From Ricinus communis (Eukaryota > Streptophyta > Magnoliopsida > Malpighiales > Euphorbiaceae), in the NCBI RefSeq assembly GCF_019578655.1, contig NC_063260.1:11782501-11846500 (forward strand): a stretch of DNA of 64,000 bases. The letters are read 5' to 3'. Numbering within the stretch: position 1 is the stretch's first letter; the number at the start of each line of letters is the position of its first letter. Position numbers and translations under genes: made by a program. Below are positions 36,653-48,483 of the stretch, piece by piece. Below the pieces are notes generated by a model that worked only from the letters and a program-made list of their open reading frames with translations, had not been told where the DNA came from and did not search any database.

Positions 36653-39369
36653 CAGCAGCAACCGTGAATATAGAAAAGGAAACTGGACAATTCAAGAAAC
36701 CCTAACCCTTATAACTGCTAAGAAACTCGACGATGAGCGACGTTCCAAACCCAGCACCGTCGCTTCCACTTCTAAACCAGGGGAACTCCGGTGGAAATGG
36801 GTGGAGAACTACTGTTGGGCTCATGGCTGTTTCCGTAGCCAAAACCAATGCAATGATAAATGGGATAATCTCCTTCGTGACTTCAAGAAAGTTCGTGATT
36901 ATCAAGCAAGATCCAATGATTCTGATTCTAGTTCTTTTCCTTCTTATTGGACAATGGAGAGACATCAAAGAAAGTTTTATAATCTTCCTTCTAATATGTC
37001 CCTTGAAGTTTTTGAAGCTCTTAACGAAGTTGTTCAAAGAAGATACAATACAAACATCACTACAACGCCACAACAACAGCATGTTTCAGCAGTTGCACCT
37101 CCCCCAGTTCCGGTGACATCTGTCCGGGAAGCTATGCCGGAAACTGTGGTGATGGACGCCCCGGCGGTTCCAGGTACCTTTGTATCTTTTTGTTGCAGTA
37201 GTAGTATTGTTACAATGTCAGTGTCAGTCCCAAATGAGAACTTTTTTGTTTGTTGTGTGTTTAAGATATAAAAAATAATAATTTTGGTCAAACTTGCAGG
37301 TTTGAAAAACTCTCTGCCACAATTTAATACTGTTTAAAAATCATTCTGTTATGTAATAATTTTATATACGGTCTGATTTACCCCGTAACAGGTATTTTGT
37401 ACATAATACTTTTGACATTGAAAGTTTATTGTGGAATCGAATAAATAATGATAATTAAAAAGATATATATTATATTGAATTTGAATGAATAATTAGGTAA
37501 ATATTGGGTTTTTAGAGTGTAAGAAGAAAAAAAAGAAAAAAAGGTGTGAGAGTAGAGTAGGCAAGGAATATGTCAATCTTATTGTTCTTATTGCAGGCAT
37601 TAATTATAAAGCTTTAGTCGAATATGATTCCTATTCTCTTCGATCTTTGCCTAAAAATGGCAGGGTACAACCAACCCTTTGAGAAAGCATTACATTCAAA
37701 AACTTTTTATGTTTTAATTCTTTTCCGTTTTCATGCGTAAAACATTAAGTTCTTAAGAGACAAAACTTTCTTTTCCACATTTGAGTCGGTTGATGTATGT
37801 GCTTTGTTTCATCAAAATGCCCCTTTTTATTTATTTATTTTTAATTTTAATATAAGCTTGCTGTCACATTATTGTATGTGCTCAAAGTTTGTATTGAATC
37901 ATTACATGCATATTGTAACATATGCTAGCATTTATGAAATACCATACCTTTTGCACAGATACTTAAAGATTTGAAATTTATAGCTTAGCCGACATTCGAT
38001 TTCTTTCCTATATTATATTTGACTAGCAGGTTGAATGCAATTATGCAAGCCACAGTTATAAACACTTCCTCATCATTCTTTGATGTGGTCTTTTGGGCAC
38101 TCCAGTAGATGCCATAAACCTTATTTTGATCATTCAGAGGAAAAGGAAAACTTAACACATGTTTTTTTATTTATTATCTCGAGATTGATTTTAGTAATCA
38201 ACACTCGAGATACAGTTAATTAATCAATTAGGCCTAAAGTTAATCGGATTATTCGAAGGAATATAGAAATTATTATTATCATATCTAAGATTTACATATA
38301 ATCACGCAGTTATTGAAGCAATTCATCAAGATATATAATCGTCCTTTCTTTTTGGGATTTTAGTATTAAAGCGAAATCTATAGATGAATGTACTAATGGA
38401 AAAGTCAAAATCTTGTGGACTGAGAGAGTGAATGTGCTGCAAAGGGTATTCCTGAATTTACTGGGTGCACTGTCCACTGGCAGCAAGCCCTACGGCCACA
38501 TGCTACCCCAAAGACTGATCTTTTCAGTTCTTTCTCACCAGTTGTACTCCACAAAAAAAGTACTAGGGCTCTCTCTTTCCCTTGCCAAAAGTTTATCATC
38601 GCATGGGATTCTCACCCTTTATATTTCCCCCCTAGTAATCCAACCCTTTTTAATATATACATTATTGTACCTTGACCATTCTCGATTCAAAATGAGTATT
38701 GTATCCTACTACAGCTGTCGAGGTTCCCTCATACTCCATGGGAGAAATAACTCATCACATGAATCATAAACCTAGCTACTTAGTCCTTGCTTCAACTTTT
38801 TGTCAAAAAGAGTTTAATGTGTATTTTTATCTGTCATATAATATACATACATCTTCTATACATAAATTTAAGCAAAACATATATTATATGAAAAACTGGC
38901 AATGAGCACAGCCATTAGCTCAATATATAATCGAGATTCTGTCCTGTAAAATTGCATGTATATGTTTAGAGTCTTAATCATCATCCTCTTTTGTTCATTT
39001 TGGTTTTTCTTTTGGTTAATTATAACTTTGTGTATTGTGTGTGGTTGTTTCTTTAATCTTGTAGAAAGATCAGAATCATCTGCGACAGAATCAAGTGATA
39101 AACACGATGGTAATACAGGACCAAAAAGAAGGAAAGTTAGAAACATTGGCGCAAGTATTAAGCGGAGTGCTTCTTTTTTAGCTCAGACAATAAGAAACTG
39201 CGAAGAGAAAAAACATAAGAGACATCAAGAACTACTGGAGTTCGAACAACGTAGGCTTCAACTTGAAGAAACAAGAAATGAAGTGAACAAACAAGGAATG
39301 ACTGATCTTGTTTTGGCTGTTACCAAGCTTTCAACTGCAATTCAGTCACTCATATCGAATCAAACATGA
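36540..39369 (+). CDS. Trihelix (Myb/SANT-like) transcription factor, SH4/ASR3-type clade (312 aa)
   Basis: Likely nuclear DNA-binding regulator. Two exons (36540-37173 and 39065-39369) join in phase 1 across a 1.9-kb intron. Residues 1-40 are Pro/Leu- then Thr/Ser-rich. The trihelix domain spans about 45-145, with conserved tryptophans at 49, 84/86, 108 and 137 (KGNWTIQETLTLITAKKL, RWKWVENYCWAHGCFRSQNQ, CNDKWDNLLRDFKKV, SYWTMERHQRKF). Exon 2 adds a basic nuclear-signal-like GPKRRKVR and a C-terminal coiled coil (KRHQELLEFEQRRLQLEET) with a hydrophobic tail, as in the Arabidopsis At1g31310/At2g35640 group. The upstream in-frame codons 36513-36539 lack an ATG, so the ATG at 36540 is chosen; it sits in the poor context CATATGT. 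A small extra exon around 37597-37659 cannot be excluded. Confidence 0.88.
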
Positions 39370-40550
39370 GAAAACAATTCTTTTATCATCCATCCATCCA
39401 TCCTGTCCTGATTCTATATATGCTGCAGACTCTTTTGAGTTCGACTATTGATTCTTTGAATATATATTGACATGAAATGTCGATTTATTTATTTATCTTT
39501 TTAATTTTCTGCTTATCAATATTGGTATCTATATATCCCAATATTCGACCTCACTGGTAAGGAGAAATTATTGGTGATATTTAGGGTTTGCATGGACAGA
39601 CATTAATTATTGTTATCAGTATTATTATTATTATTATATTTTTCACTTCAGCGCTGAATTGTGTGATGTTATATATTATATTCGTATGCAGTGAATTAAA
39701 TATCTATGGATTAAAATTGAATTATGATCCATGTGAGACCAAAAGTTATTATTATTTTCCTCCCTATCTAGGACCTTGAATTCTTAATCAAGGGGCTAAT
39801 ACATCTGATGTTTTAATTTGTTTCTAAAGAGGGTCCTTTTTTTTTTTTTAAACATGTTTTGGTTTGCCTCATTTATCTCAACATATATACAGTTGGAGGA
39901 ACATGGAGTGAGTTCAGTTCATCTATTAACTGTAAAAGTTAGCAGGAGAAATGTTGTACTGATATGACAATCTAACTTTTCCTAGCTGATTTTGATAGCT
40001 ATACATGAATACAAGACCTGATAATCATGTGCGCCGGGCCAAGTTTAGATTGGGTCCGTCGGTCGGATATAATCAAGTGAGGAGATCCAATGAACATCGT
40101 CAACGTAATTTAACAAGTGAAGAGAGATGCGGGCATCTGCTGCATGCTTTTTAGTTCAAAATGAAATGGTCGCACTTGTATGGGGACATTGTAAATAGAT
40201 GTGTACTTAAGGGTTGGCCAGAGGTGGTGGCTTCATTCATATACGTCATTCGCTGCCTGCGGATTACAGAAAAGAAGTCATTCCCTGTATTGCACATTTT
40301 AATTAGTATATGCGGGCCATTTGGAAATCGAGGAAAGGGTTCCTCTTTCAGGGAGAAGTTTTATCTCTCGTTATCATAAGGAGAAGAGCTCTAGCAGCCA
40401 GTATTGAGATGAGTAATATAAGCCAACCAACCACAAAAATAGCAGCCTCAAACAATTCGATAACAGTCCAACCTTATACTTATCTATATAAGCAAAGTAG
40501 GAAGAAACTACTATACCACATCAAAATTGTATGTAAATCAATAAATATGT
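39370..40550. other. Intergenic: trihelix 3' flank
   Basis: Contains the probable trihelix 3' UTR with a CATC/CATCC repeat near 39390-39402. A moderately GC-rich patch at about 40020-40400 includes GCGCCGGGCC, but I could not match it to a protein, RNA or repeat family. No gene is supported. Confidence 0.45.
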
Positions 40551-40737
40551 TGTGTAATAATAAACAAGAATAAAGAGAATAAAGCGAGAAGAGAGTAATT
40601 TTTTTTTTTGTATCATTTCATTAATTATAACACATATTTATAGGCATAAAGAAGTATAAAGATAGAGTTCCATTTACATAAAAAAAATCAATGATAGATA
40701 TTTAATATAACATAAACACTTTAATATTATCATAACA
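40551..40737 (-). mobile_element. Probable Ty1/copia LTR (~187 bp)
   Basis: On the minus strand the segment begins TGTTATGATAATATTAAAG right after a purine-rich AAGATGAG that resembles a polypurine tract, and it ends ...ATTATTACACA. It therefore has TG...CA ends, and it contains a TATTTATAGG-type core with a long A run. Its position directly downstream of copia integrase remnants in the same orientation marks it as the 3' LTR. No second LTR or target duplication was found, so the other end is lost or too diverged. Confidence 0.55.
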
Positions 40738-40739
40738 CT

Positions 40740-41660
40740 CATCTTGATGCAAATAATAGTTACTACATGTAGAATTGCATGTTCCCAAATAATTATTGAA
40801 AGGTTTGGTAATTTAGCTATTAATTGGAGGTGTTTAATAACAGATTCTACTAGATAATTTTGAGTATGAACACGAGTTACTTAACGTTCAACAGTTATTC
40901 CAATTGATGCAATAAACAATAAAGACATGAGATGTAAATTCAACATCATTATTAATATATATTGTCTTAATAACATATTTTAAAAATTATAATTTTTTAA
41001 TTAAATTATTTGAGCAAGTAATATAGGAAATGATAGATTTTGGATTGATAATAAATATATATGTGATCACCTTGTTGATGTATATATTAATACCATAAAA
41101 TATTTAAATGGTCTACAATATGTTCTAAAAATCTAGATGATTCATTTTGAATTTTGCTCGGTGAAGGTCTAATAATCAGCTTCCCTTGATAGCAAGTAGA
41201 ACATGAGAATCCATTAGATTGAAAAATCTTTTGGTCCTTCAATAGATAACCATACGAGCTTTCAATAATTTTTCATATTATTATTGACCTAGGATGACCT
41301 AATTGATCGTACCAAATAAGAAAAATATTTGGGTCAGTAAACTTCTAGTTTACTACCATATTTATTTCAATAATATAAGCTAGTGAACAAAATAGGTAAT
41401 TTCTTCAATACACATTTATTTTCTATTGCAAGAATTATAATATAATGATATTCAATATTTAACACATTTGTAGTTTTAATATAATATCTATTTCGGTAAA
41501 TATCTTTTAGGCTCAATAAATTTCTATGAAATTTGAGAGAGAGTAATATATTTTTAATAAAAAAATATGTATATTCAAGTATTAATATATTTACTATTCC
41601 AAAAATTTCAGTTATTCTTTTACTACCAAATTTTATATTGATATAAATTTCTTCCATTAT
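40740..41660 (-). pseudogene. Decayed Ty1/copia polyprotein fragment (GAG-pre-integrase and integrase core)
   Basis: Minus-strand translation in broken frames resembles a copia Pol segment: SLKFHRNLLSLKDIYRNRYY just before the pre-integrase zinc-binding region, then DQLGHPRS-like and FSCSTCYQGKL blocks, a degraded integrase core with TRWSH-like and NNDVEFTSH-like motifs, and a final IIIWEHAILH. Several stops and frameshifts interrupt it. The reverse transcriptase and RNase H parts are absent: the integrase tail runs almost directly into the LTR at 40737, pointing to a large internal deletion. Gag is not recognisable in the AT-rich DNA to the right. Not functional. Confidence 0.7.
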
Positions 41661-41689
41661 TCAGTGAGAAAATACTTTTTATCTTTCAA

Positions 41690-42560
41690 TATGGTGTGCG
41701 ATCTATATTATTTATTCTTAATCCTATTAATTAATGATTGAATATTTTACTATAATATTTTACTTTTCTATAAAATAAATAATATATCAATTAGTATCGA
41801 TCTTTTAGAAACTAATAATCGATCTTTTAGAAACTAATATAGTACTCTAAAAATATAAAATAAAAATATTAATTCTTTAATAAATTTGGATACTAAATTT
41901 TAAAATATTTAATTCTTCAGAAATTTTATAGTTAAAATTATTTAAATTTTTTTAGTTATTTATTTAATTTAATTTTTCAAGAAGTAAGACTAATACTAGT
42001 TCTTAAGGGACTGCATATAATGCTAGTTCTTCAAAAACTAAAAATTAATTAAATTTAACTAATATCATATAATATATTTATAATAAATAAATAAATAAAA
42101 TAAAATAATAATCTTACAAAATATGTAGATAAATTATAATTGCAATATAAACTAGAATTTTTAATTTTTTAATTTATATTTTTAGATTATTAATTTATAT
42201 AAATATAATTAATATTTTAATTAACATACGTATGATCAATCATATTTTTTATTGGAATATATTTATATATATTTAATTTAAAATTAATTAAGTTTTATTC
42301 ATATAGATAATTTTAAATAAAAATTTAGATTTTATAAATTAAAAATATTTATAACTAAAATAATAATAATAATCAATAATTTGAGAGATTAACTTTATCA
42401 CGGTACATTACAATTTTAATACTCTTAACAAAATCCTCAATTGTACAGCTGCGATAAATTTTTTATATTTCAGAATATGAAATAAAGCCTTACCAGGCTA
42501 AGTTAAACCGACGCCGGATTTGGGCTTTTAGCAGAACGACTCCATACAAAGAAAATCTTC
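41690..42560. other. Very AT-rich spacer before the SWP73 gene
   Basis: Mostly A/T runs, with a short tandem duplication ATCGATCTTTTAGAAACTAAT near 41798-41839. It may include the eroded gag end of the copia relic. The sequence turns less AT-rich at about 42510 on entering the SWP73 promoter and leader. Confidence 0.5.
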
Positions 42561-42569
42561 CAATTACAC

Positions 42570-43223
42570 CCAACTCGTCCAGAGCCCGTTATCGAGCATC
42601 AGCAAGAAGAAGAACAAAGGACTAGGGTACAAGCCTCTTCGCTCTCATAATTAACACAATACCTAACTCAGCTATTTCTTTGCTTAATTCTCCTGGTATG
42701 TTCTCTCTCTCTCTCTGCCTCTCTCTCTAGTAGCTATCTATGTCTAAAAGTCTGTTAATTTCTTGGTGAATAACTCGATCTGTAGGTTGGGTCAATTTAA
42801 AGGTCAGAGCTTTGCTGGGTTGTCGATAGTTTGGTTTTGAGCGCAAAGTGAAAAATTCCCATCGAAGTGTTGGAGTATAATTCTAGTTACCAGCTTGAAT
42901 TAAGGTTTTACGGTTTAATTTAATATATTTTGTTTTATCGGGGGTACTTCACTTGTTTGATATCTAGAAAAAATTAGAAACTTTTGAGCTGTCAATGGAA
43001 TTCAGAATGGGATTGCAATTCCCATTTTAAGGGTTGGATTTTTCTGGGATTTTATTTCTGGGTTTTAGGGTTTTGGTGGGAAATTGTTTATGGGTTTGTA
43101 TTTTTTAATAACAGATTTTGGTGTGTGAGCTTATGTAAAGATTGGATTTTGATAGTTTTGGATTGTTGTTAAGAGTAATATATTAGGTAGTTCTGATAGT
43201 GATAGGGATAGTAATATAAAGCT
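42570..43223 (+). promoter_or_regulatory. 5' leader region of the SWP73 gene with a probable UTR intron
   Basis: A non-coding leader exon (about 42590-42695, ending CTCCTG) is followed by a strong donor GTATGTTCTC and a CT repeat. T-rich, intron-like DNA then runs to shortly before the ATG at 43224. Candidate acceptors lie at about 43180-43200. Leader introns are common in plant SWI/SNF and other housekeeping genes. Exact ends cannot be set from sequence alone. Confidence 0.4.
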
Positions 43224-45382
43224 ATGTCTGTCAATAATAATAATAACAATCCACCGCCAATGAGTCTAGGGCAATCTTCTTCGCCATTTGGGAATGCTGG
43301 GATGGTTAATCCTTCGGCGCCTATTAACCCAGCATTCTCGCAGTCACAGTCTCAGGCACAAATGGGCACTGGCTTTCAGAGTCAGTTTCAGCTATCTCAA
43401 GCACAAGCCACTGCTCAGGCTCAGTTGAAAGCACAGCAGGTCCATGCACAGGCTCAGGCTCAGGCACAGGCACAGGCACAGGCACAAGCAGCTCATTTAC
43501 AAGCACGGGCTCAAGCAGCTCATGTTGCGCAAGTTCAATCAGCTCAAGCACAATTCCAAGCACACTTACAAGGACTCTCTCTTAGTCAAGCTCAGAATGC
43601 TGGCATAGCCAATTTAGGATCATCTTCACCTTCATTTACAACTCCTGGTAGTATGAATGCCAAACGGCTGCCCCAAAAGCCCCCAGTTAGGCCCCCGGGT
43701 GTTCCCATGGCTAACATGATTTCCCCATTGAAAAATATGGATCTTACTCCTGCAGCTCGTAGGAAGAAGCAGAAGCTCCCAGAGAAGCAGCTACAAGATA
43801 GAGTTGCAGCAATTTTGCCCGAGTCAGCACTCTACACACAGCTGCTTGAGTTTGAGGCTCGTGTTGATGCTGCTTTAAATAGAAAGAAGGTTGATATCCA
43901 GGAGGCGCTTAAAAGCCCTCCTTGTACTCAGAAAACACTTCGGATTTATGTGTTTAACACATTTGCCAATCAGATCAGAACAATTCCTAAGAAGCCGAAT
44001 GCTGATCCCCCAACTTGGACTTTGAAGATTGTTGGGAGAATATTGGAAGATGGGATAGATCCTGACCAGCCTGGAGTGGTTCAGAAATCAAATCCCTTGT
44101 ATCCAAAGTTTTCATCTTTTTTCAAGAGAGTGACTATTATGTTGGATCAGAGATTATATCCTGATAATCATATGATTGTATGGGAGCATTCTCGAACACC
44201 TGCACCACATGAGGGTTTTGAAGTGAAGAGAAAGGGAGATAAAGAGTTCACTGTAACTATAAGATTGGAAATGAACTATGTGCCTGAGAAATATAAGCTC
44301 TCTCCTGCTCTGATGGAAGTTCTAGGTATCGAGGTTGACACCCGTCCAAGAATAATAGCTGCAATCTGGCATTATGTGAAGGCTAGGAAACTTCAGAACC
44401 CTGAGGACCCTTCCTTCTTCAATTGTGATCCACCTCTTCATAAAGTATTTGGGGAAGCAAAGATGAAGTTCACTATGGTTTCACAGAAGATATCTCAGCA
44501 TTTATCTTCACCTCAGCCAATAGTTTTGGAGCATAAGATAAAGCTTTCAGGGAATAGTCCAGCTGGAACTGCATGCTATGATGTGGTGGTGGATGTCCCT
44601 TTTCCAATCCAGAGGGAGTTGTCTACTTTGTTGGCCAATGCAGAGAAGAACAAAGAGATTGATACCTGCGATGAAGCAATATGTTCAGCTATAAGGAAAA
44701 TTCACGAACATCGTAGGAGGCGGGCATTCTTTCTTGGCTTCAGTCAATCACCTGTTGAATTTATTAATGCTCTGATTGAATCTCAAAGCAGGGATTTGAA
44801 GCTTGTAGCTGGAGAAGGTAGTCGAAGTGCTGAGAAAGAGCGCCGTGCAGATTTCTTCAACCAACCATGGTAAGCTCAATCGCTATTTATTCCCTTTCTA
44901 AACCCCTCTCTCTCTTGTCAGTCTCTACCAGTTTAGTGTTATTCATCCATGGTATCTGGGTTTCAGAATCAACTTGTCATCAACCTTATTTTAGAGAGAG
45001 ATAATTGTCCTGGCCAAAGTACTTTTGTGTCATTACATTATCATTTGGCGGATAACAAATGGAAATTACACTGTTTGTTACCTCAAAAGTCATGGTTAGA
45101 TTTGATCTTGAAACCTGTTATTGGTTGCACTATCACACACAAAGGCTACTATAATTCATAATTTCTTGTTGCTACAAGAAGAAAGAGGAGAAAAGGGGAA
45201 TGGGTGGTTCAAGATGTAACATAGTGGACTTACTTTCTGAGGGTTCAGATGCAGATTCAATGAGGCCTTAGGATGTTTAACCATAGTTTATTTTTTGGTA
45301 ATTGAACAGGGTTGAAGATGCTGTTATCCGCTACTTGAATCGTAAGCCAACTGCTGGAAGTGATGCTCCTGGAAGCACGTGA
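43224..45382 (+). CDS. SWP73B: SWI/SNF complex accessory subunit SWP73/BAF60 (SWIB domain), complete (572 aa)
   Basis: Predicted nuclear component of SWI/SNF (BAF) chromatin remodelling complexes. Exon 1 (43224-44869) joins exon 2 (45310-45382) across a GT-AG intron that splits a Trp codon (TG|G); without splicing the frame stops at once. The N-terminus (1-165) is Asn/Pro/Ser-rich and then Gln/Ala-rich, with a pure Ala-Gln run near 73-92. A basic block [15 protein letters not shown] follows at about 180. The SWIB/MDM2 domain spans about 357-432 ([54 protein letters not shown]). The C-terminus contains [20 protein letters not shown] and ends [14 protein letters not shown] plus a short tail. 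Length and architecture match Arabidopsis CHC1/SWP73B. The choice of 73B over 73A is from memory. Confidence 0.93.
43440..43498 (+). repeat. CAGGCA/CAGGCT hexamer repeat encoding (Ala-Gln)n
   Basis: Near-perfect GCACAG/GCTCAG hexamers encode alternating Ala and Gln inside the disordered N-terminus of the SWP73-like protein. Codons vary between GCA and GCT, so it is partly degenerate, but length variation between alleles is plausible. Confidence 0.8.
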
Positions 45383-45828
45383 GTTGGAAGTTATTTAACT
45401 GCTGATCTGCTAGGCTGTTTGTCGTCAATTCTTTCAATTAGCATCTGTATATTTTCAGCCTCGCATTTGTGGAAGTGTGACAATGTATGATCATTTCCAT
45501 TGATGATGGCCATGGGAGGAATAACTCCTTTCTTGTAAAACAACAAAATATGCTTTGTAGCTTGTGTAGGCATAGGTGTCCTCATACTTGTTATGCTAGT
45601 GAAAAGAATTGGCTCAATACTGTTCTTCTAGTTTATGGATGTTTGCTGCTCTGTTGTTAATTTTTTGTAGGTTAGGACATAACAATAAACTGCTAGATGA
45701 TAGGGCTGTGGTATTTTTTGTGTGCGAGTAGTGTGCTTATATGCAGGACTGACAAATATTCTGAGTTTATATTTTGTTTAGATGCCAAGGAAGAAATTAT
45801 TAGGATTAGCTGATTGTGTAAGTATGGC

Positions 45829-47405
45829 TGTAATCGAACTGAGCCGAGCCGAATATTAACAAGTTCAGATTTGGTTTGTTTAATTATGGCAGAGGCTCGA
45901 GCTTGGTTTGAGCTTTTATAATGGAGCTCGAGCTCTGCCCGTTTGAAAATAATTAAGCTCGCGAATAGCTCGAGTTCGGTTTGCAGCTAGTTCGGTTCGA
46001 ATTTGATTCGTTAAGTAGTTGCATAATAAAAAAAAATTCAAGTTCAAGCTCGTTAAACATAATTCAAGCTCAAGACTCTTTAAGCATTTTTTAATAATTA
46101 AGTTAATCAATTGCAATATTTAAAAATATAGTAAAAAATGATGAAAGTATCAAATTCAGTAAAAAGAATAAAAAAATTAAATTTGTAATAAAAATAATTA
46201 AAATCAGCTTCTAAAAATATAAGTCAGCTTCTAAAAATATAGCAAAACATAAAAAAAATTGTTATTAAAATAACATTAATAATGAAAGTAAAAATCATCG
46301 TTGCATAAAAATTACAAAAAGACCATACTAAATATATCACAAGTCTGTGTTAATTTAAAAAAATATATAAATCAACCATACTATTTTATTTTCTAGTGAC
46401 ACTCACTTTTTTAATGAATAATATTTATAAAATTTAAAATAAATCTTAAAATATAAAATAGTCGAAATGTGATATAATAAAGTAGCTAAAAGTTTTTTAT
46501 AATAATATATTAATTTATACAAATTACAATTTTGATTTATTTTAGCTTAATTTTTAATTTGATTACTATTTATAAATATAAACGTAAATTCAATCTAAAA
46601 TTTTAATTAAATTAAATTTTTTTGAAAGAAACCATATAATCTGACATTGACACTCCTCTCTATTGATTCTAAAATTCGAGTTAGACAAATATGAGATATC
46701 TAAAAAGCAAAAAATATGAAAATACTATGTATTAAGAGTAAGATATATAAAGTTTTGCAATAATAGCAGTACCACTGACTATATTTATTTAGACATAATG
46801 TTTAATTTTTTCTTTTCTATGCTAGTGCATGGTCAATCATGACCTATTGTATACTAATTAAGGTTTTAATAATAAATAATTTGTTATTAAAATAGTATAA
46901 TTAAATGATGCATTTAGAATATTTTTGTTGTCATAAAAATATAATTGAATTTTATAATATATAATAACTCATAAGTAAAATAAAAATTGTATTAATGAGT
47001 TAATTTTATTTTATCTAATTTGAAAAACACTCATTTTATTAAATTGTTATAGAAAATATTTATTTATTATTTATTATTTTTAATAGCTATATTTAAATAT
47101 TGTAGTTATATTATTATTATTTTAAATTCGAGCTCGAATCTTTTGACGAGCTTGTGCACGAGTTAGCTTGCCAAACTTATAAATAAACATGTTCACGAAC
47201 TTTATAAACAAGTAATATTATGAACGTATTTACAAGCTTTATAAACGAATCAAGCTCGAGCTCGAGCTCACAAGCTTGTTCGCAAGCCAGTAAACAAGCA
47301 AGTTTGTGAGCTAACGAACCAAATTCTGTCGAGCTCAAGCTCGGCTCATCTAAATCAACGAATGACCTCGAACGGATTTTTTATCGATTCAAACACCGAA
47401 TAACT
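45829..47405. mobile_element. Probable non-autonomous DNA transposon with GAGCTCGAG-rich terminal regions
   Basis: Two GC-richer ends flank about 1 kb of AT-rich, non-coding DNA. The left end (45829-46080) carries GAACTGAGCCGAGCC, GGCTCGAGCTTGG and GGAGCTCGAGCTC. The right end, read in reverse complement, carries GATGAGCCGAGCTTGAGCTC and GAGCTCGAGCTCGAGC. The ends are thus imperfect inverted repeats dense in GAGCTCGAG motifs, a pattern seen in a widespread class of angiosperm elements, possibly hAT-derived. No transposase is present. It lies about 450 bp past the SWP73 stop codon. Exact ends and target duplication are undetermined. Confidence 0.6.
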
Positions 47406-47689
47406 CGTGAAATATTTAATTCATTTACAGTGGCATGTGTAAGTAGAAATGAAAAGTGTCTATCTGTCTTTTTGTGCGGGTATAAAGTTTTATCAAATAA
47501 TGTATTCAGTATTGCACTCGAAAGCATGAAAAAATGATTTTAGCATGTGCTCGACTGTTAGTCAATATACAAACAGAAAATGAGGCAGACAGACACTGCG
47601 CTGCCGGCTACGCAAAAAGACAACGTCAACCATCTCTAAATCCTGTCTATTTGTTCTTGAAAAACAGGAATCCCAAAGCCAATAAAAAA

Positions 47690-47950
47690 CCATAGTAGCT
47701 AAACAATCAGCAGTGATGTTAGCTTTTCTACGACAATGATCAATATTCCTTACCTTTTAGATAATAAGTCCTTTGCTGCTCTAACAAGAGACGGGTTCTC
47801 ATTGATCAGGCGGTGGTCTTGCATAATTAGACGCCCAACACTTGAGCTATTCACTTCCAAGGCAATAACATGCACATGCTCCATATCCCAAGCCAGCTCC
47901 TTTTAGACAGCACATGCTATGTCCCTCGCTTCCTCTGTCTCTGCTTTTCA
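47690..47950 (-). pseudogene. RNase H-like fragment of a non-LTR retroelement or related gene
   Basis: Minus-strand translation gives EARDIACAV, a stop, KELAWDMEHVHVIALEVN, SSSVGRLIMQDHRLI, PSLVRAAKDLLSK, then after a +1 shift IDHCRRKANITADCLA. This order (acidic start, hydrophobic E-V strand with D-to-N at the DS position, then the H-x(n)-R-x-A-N-x-x-AD-x-LA box) is that of plant RNase H-like domains found in LINE-type elements and stand-alone relatives. One stop, one frameshift and loss of an active-site Asp show that it is dead. Confidence 0.6.
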
Positions 47951-48483
47951 GCTGTTTTGGAATTAGTATCTCTCACACTACAATACATCACCCTTATTTA
48001 CATATAGTAAAGGGTGTATTGTACTGCACCGTGTTCTAGATTGGCTATGATTTTTTTCCATGTATATATAAATACAAGAAAAGAAAAACAAAAGACACAT
48101 TTTTATTAATATACCTAAACATCTTCGTAGTGTCATAAAGGGAAAGAGAAGGATGTTGCCTATTAAACAAATGAAAGCAAAACAACTAACAAATTGACTT
48201 GTCTCTCTCTTTAGCATTATGATCTGAAAGAGAATGGTAAAATGGAGGATCCGAAGACCCCATGGAACTTGAATCCCCAAAGCTTCCACAAAAAAGCAAT
48301 TAGCCATATTAAATAGCTTGTTCCATTTATATAACTAACATGAAAGGTTCATACTATGCATACGAGAGATGCATCTAGACTAGTCTGACAGAATTGCCCA
48401 ATGAACATTCGTTGAATTAGAATTTAAAAGATGCACTGCATAAGTAGAGCTCCTTTCTTATCAAAGGATATGCCGTCTAATCC

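Noticed and set aside
36702..37082. Minus- and plus-strand alternative-frame ORFs over the trihelix exon
   Set aside because: Both overlap the trihelix domain, whose plus-strand frame has clear tryptophan spacing; the others match no family.
37597..37659. Possible extra exon inside the trihelix intron (AG-flanked, open, followed by GTACAA)
   Set aside because: It is open in the needed phase, but encoded residues match no trihelix feature and skipping it gives a continuous frame; kept only as a possible alternative exon.
43324..43563. Minus-strand Pro/Val/Glu-rich ORF
   Set aside because: Antisense of the Ala-Gln repeat in SWP73.
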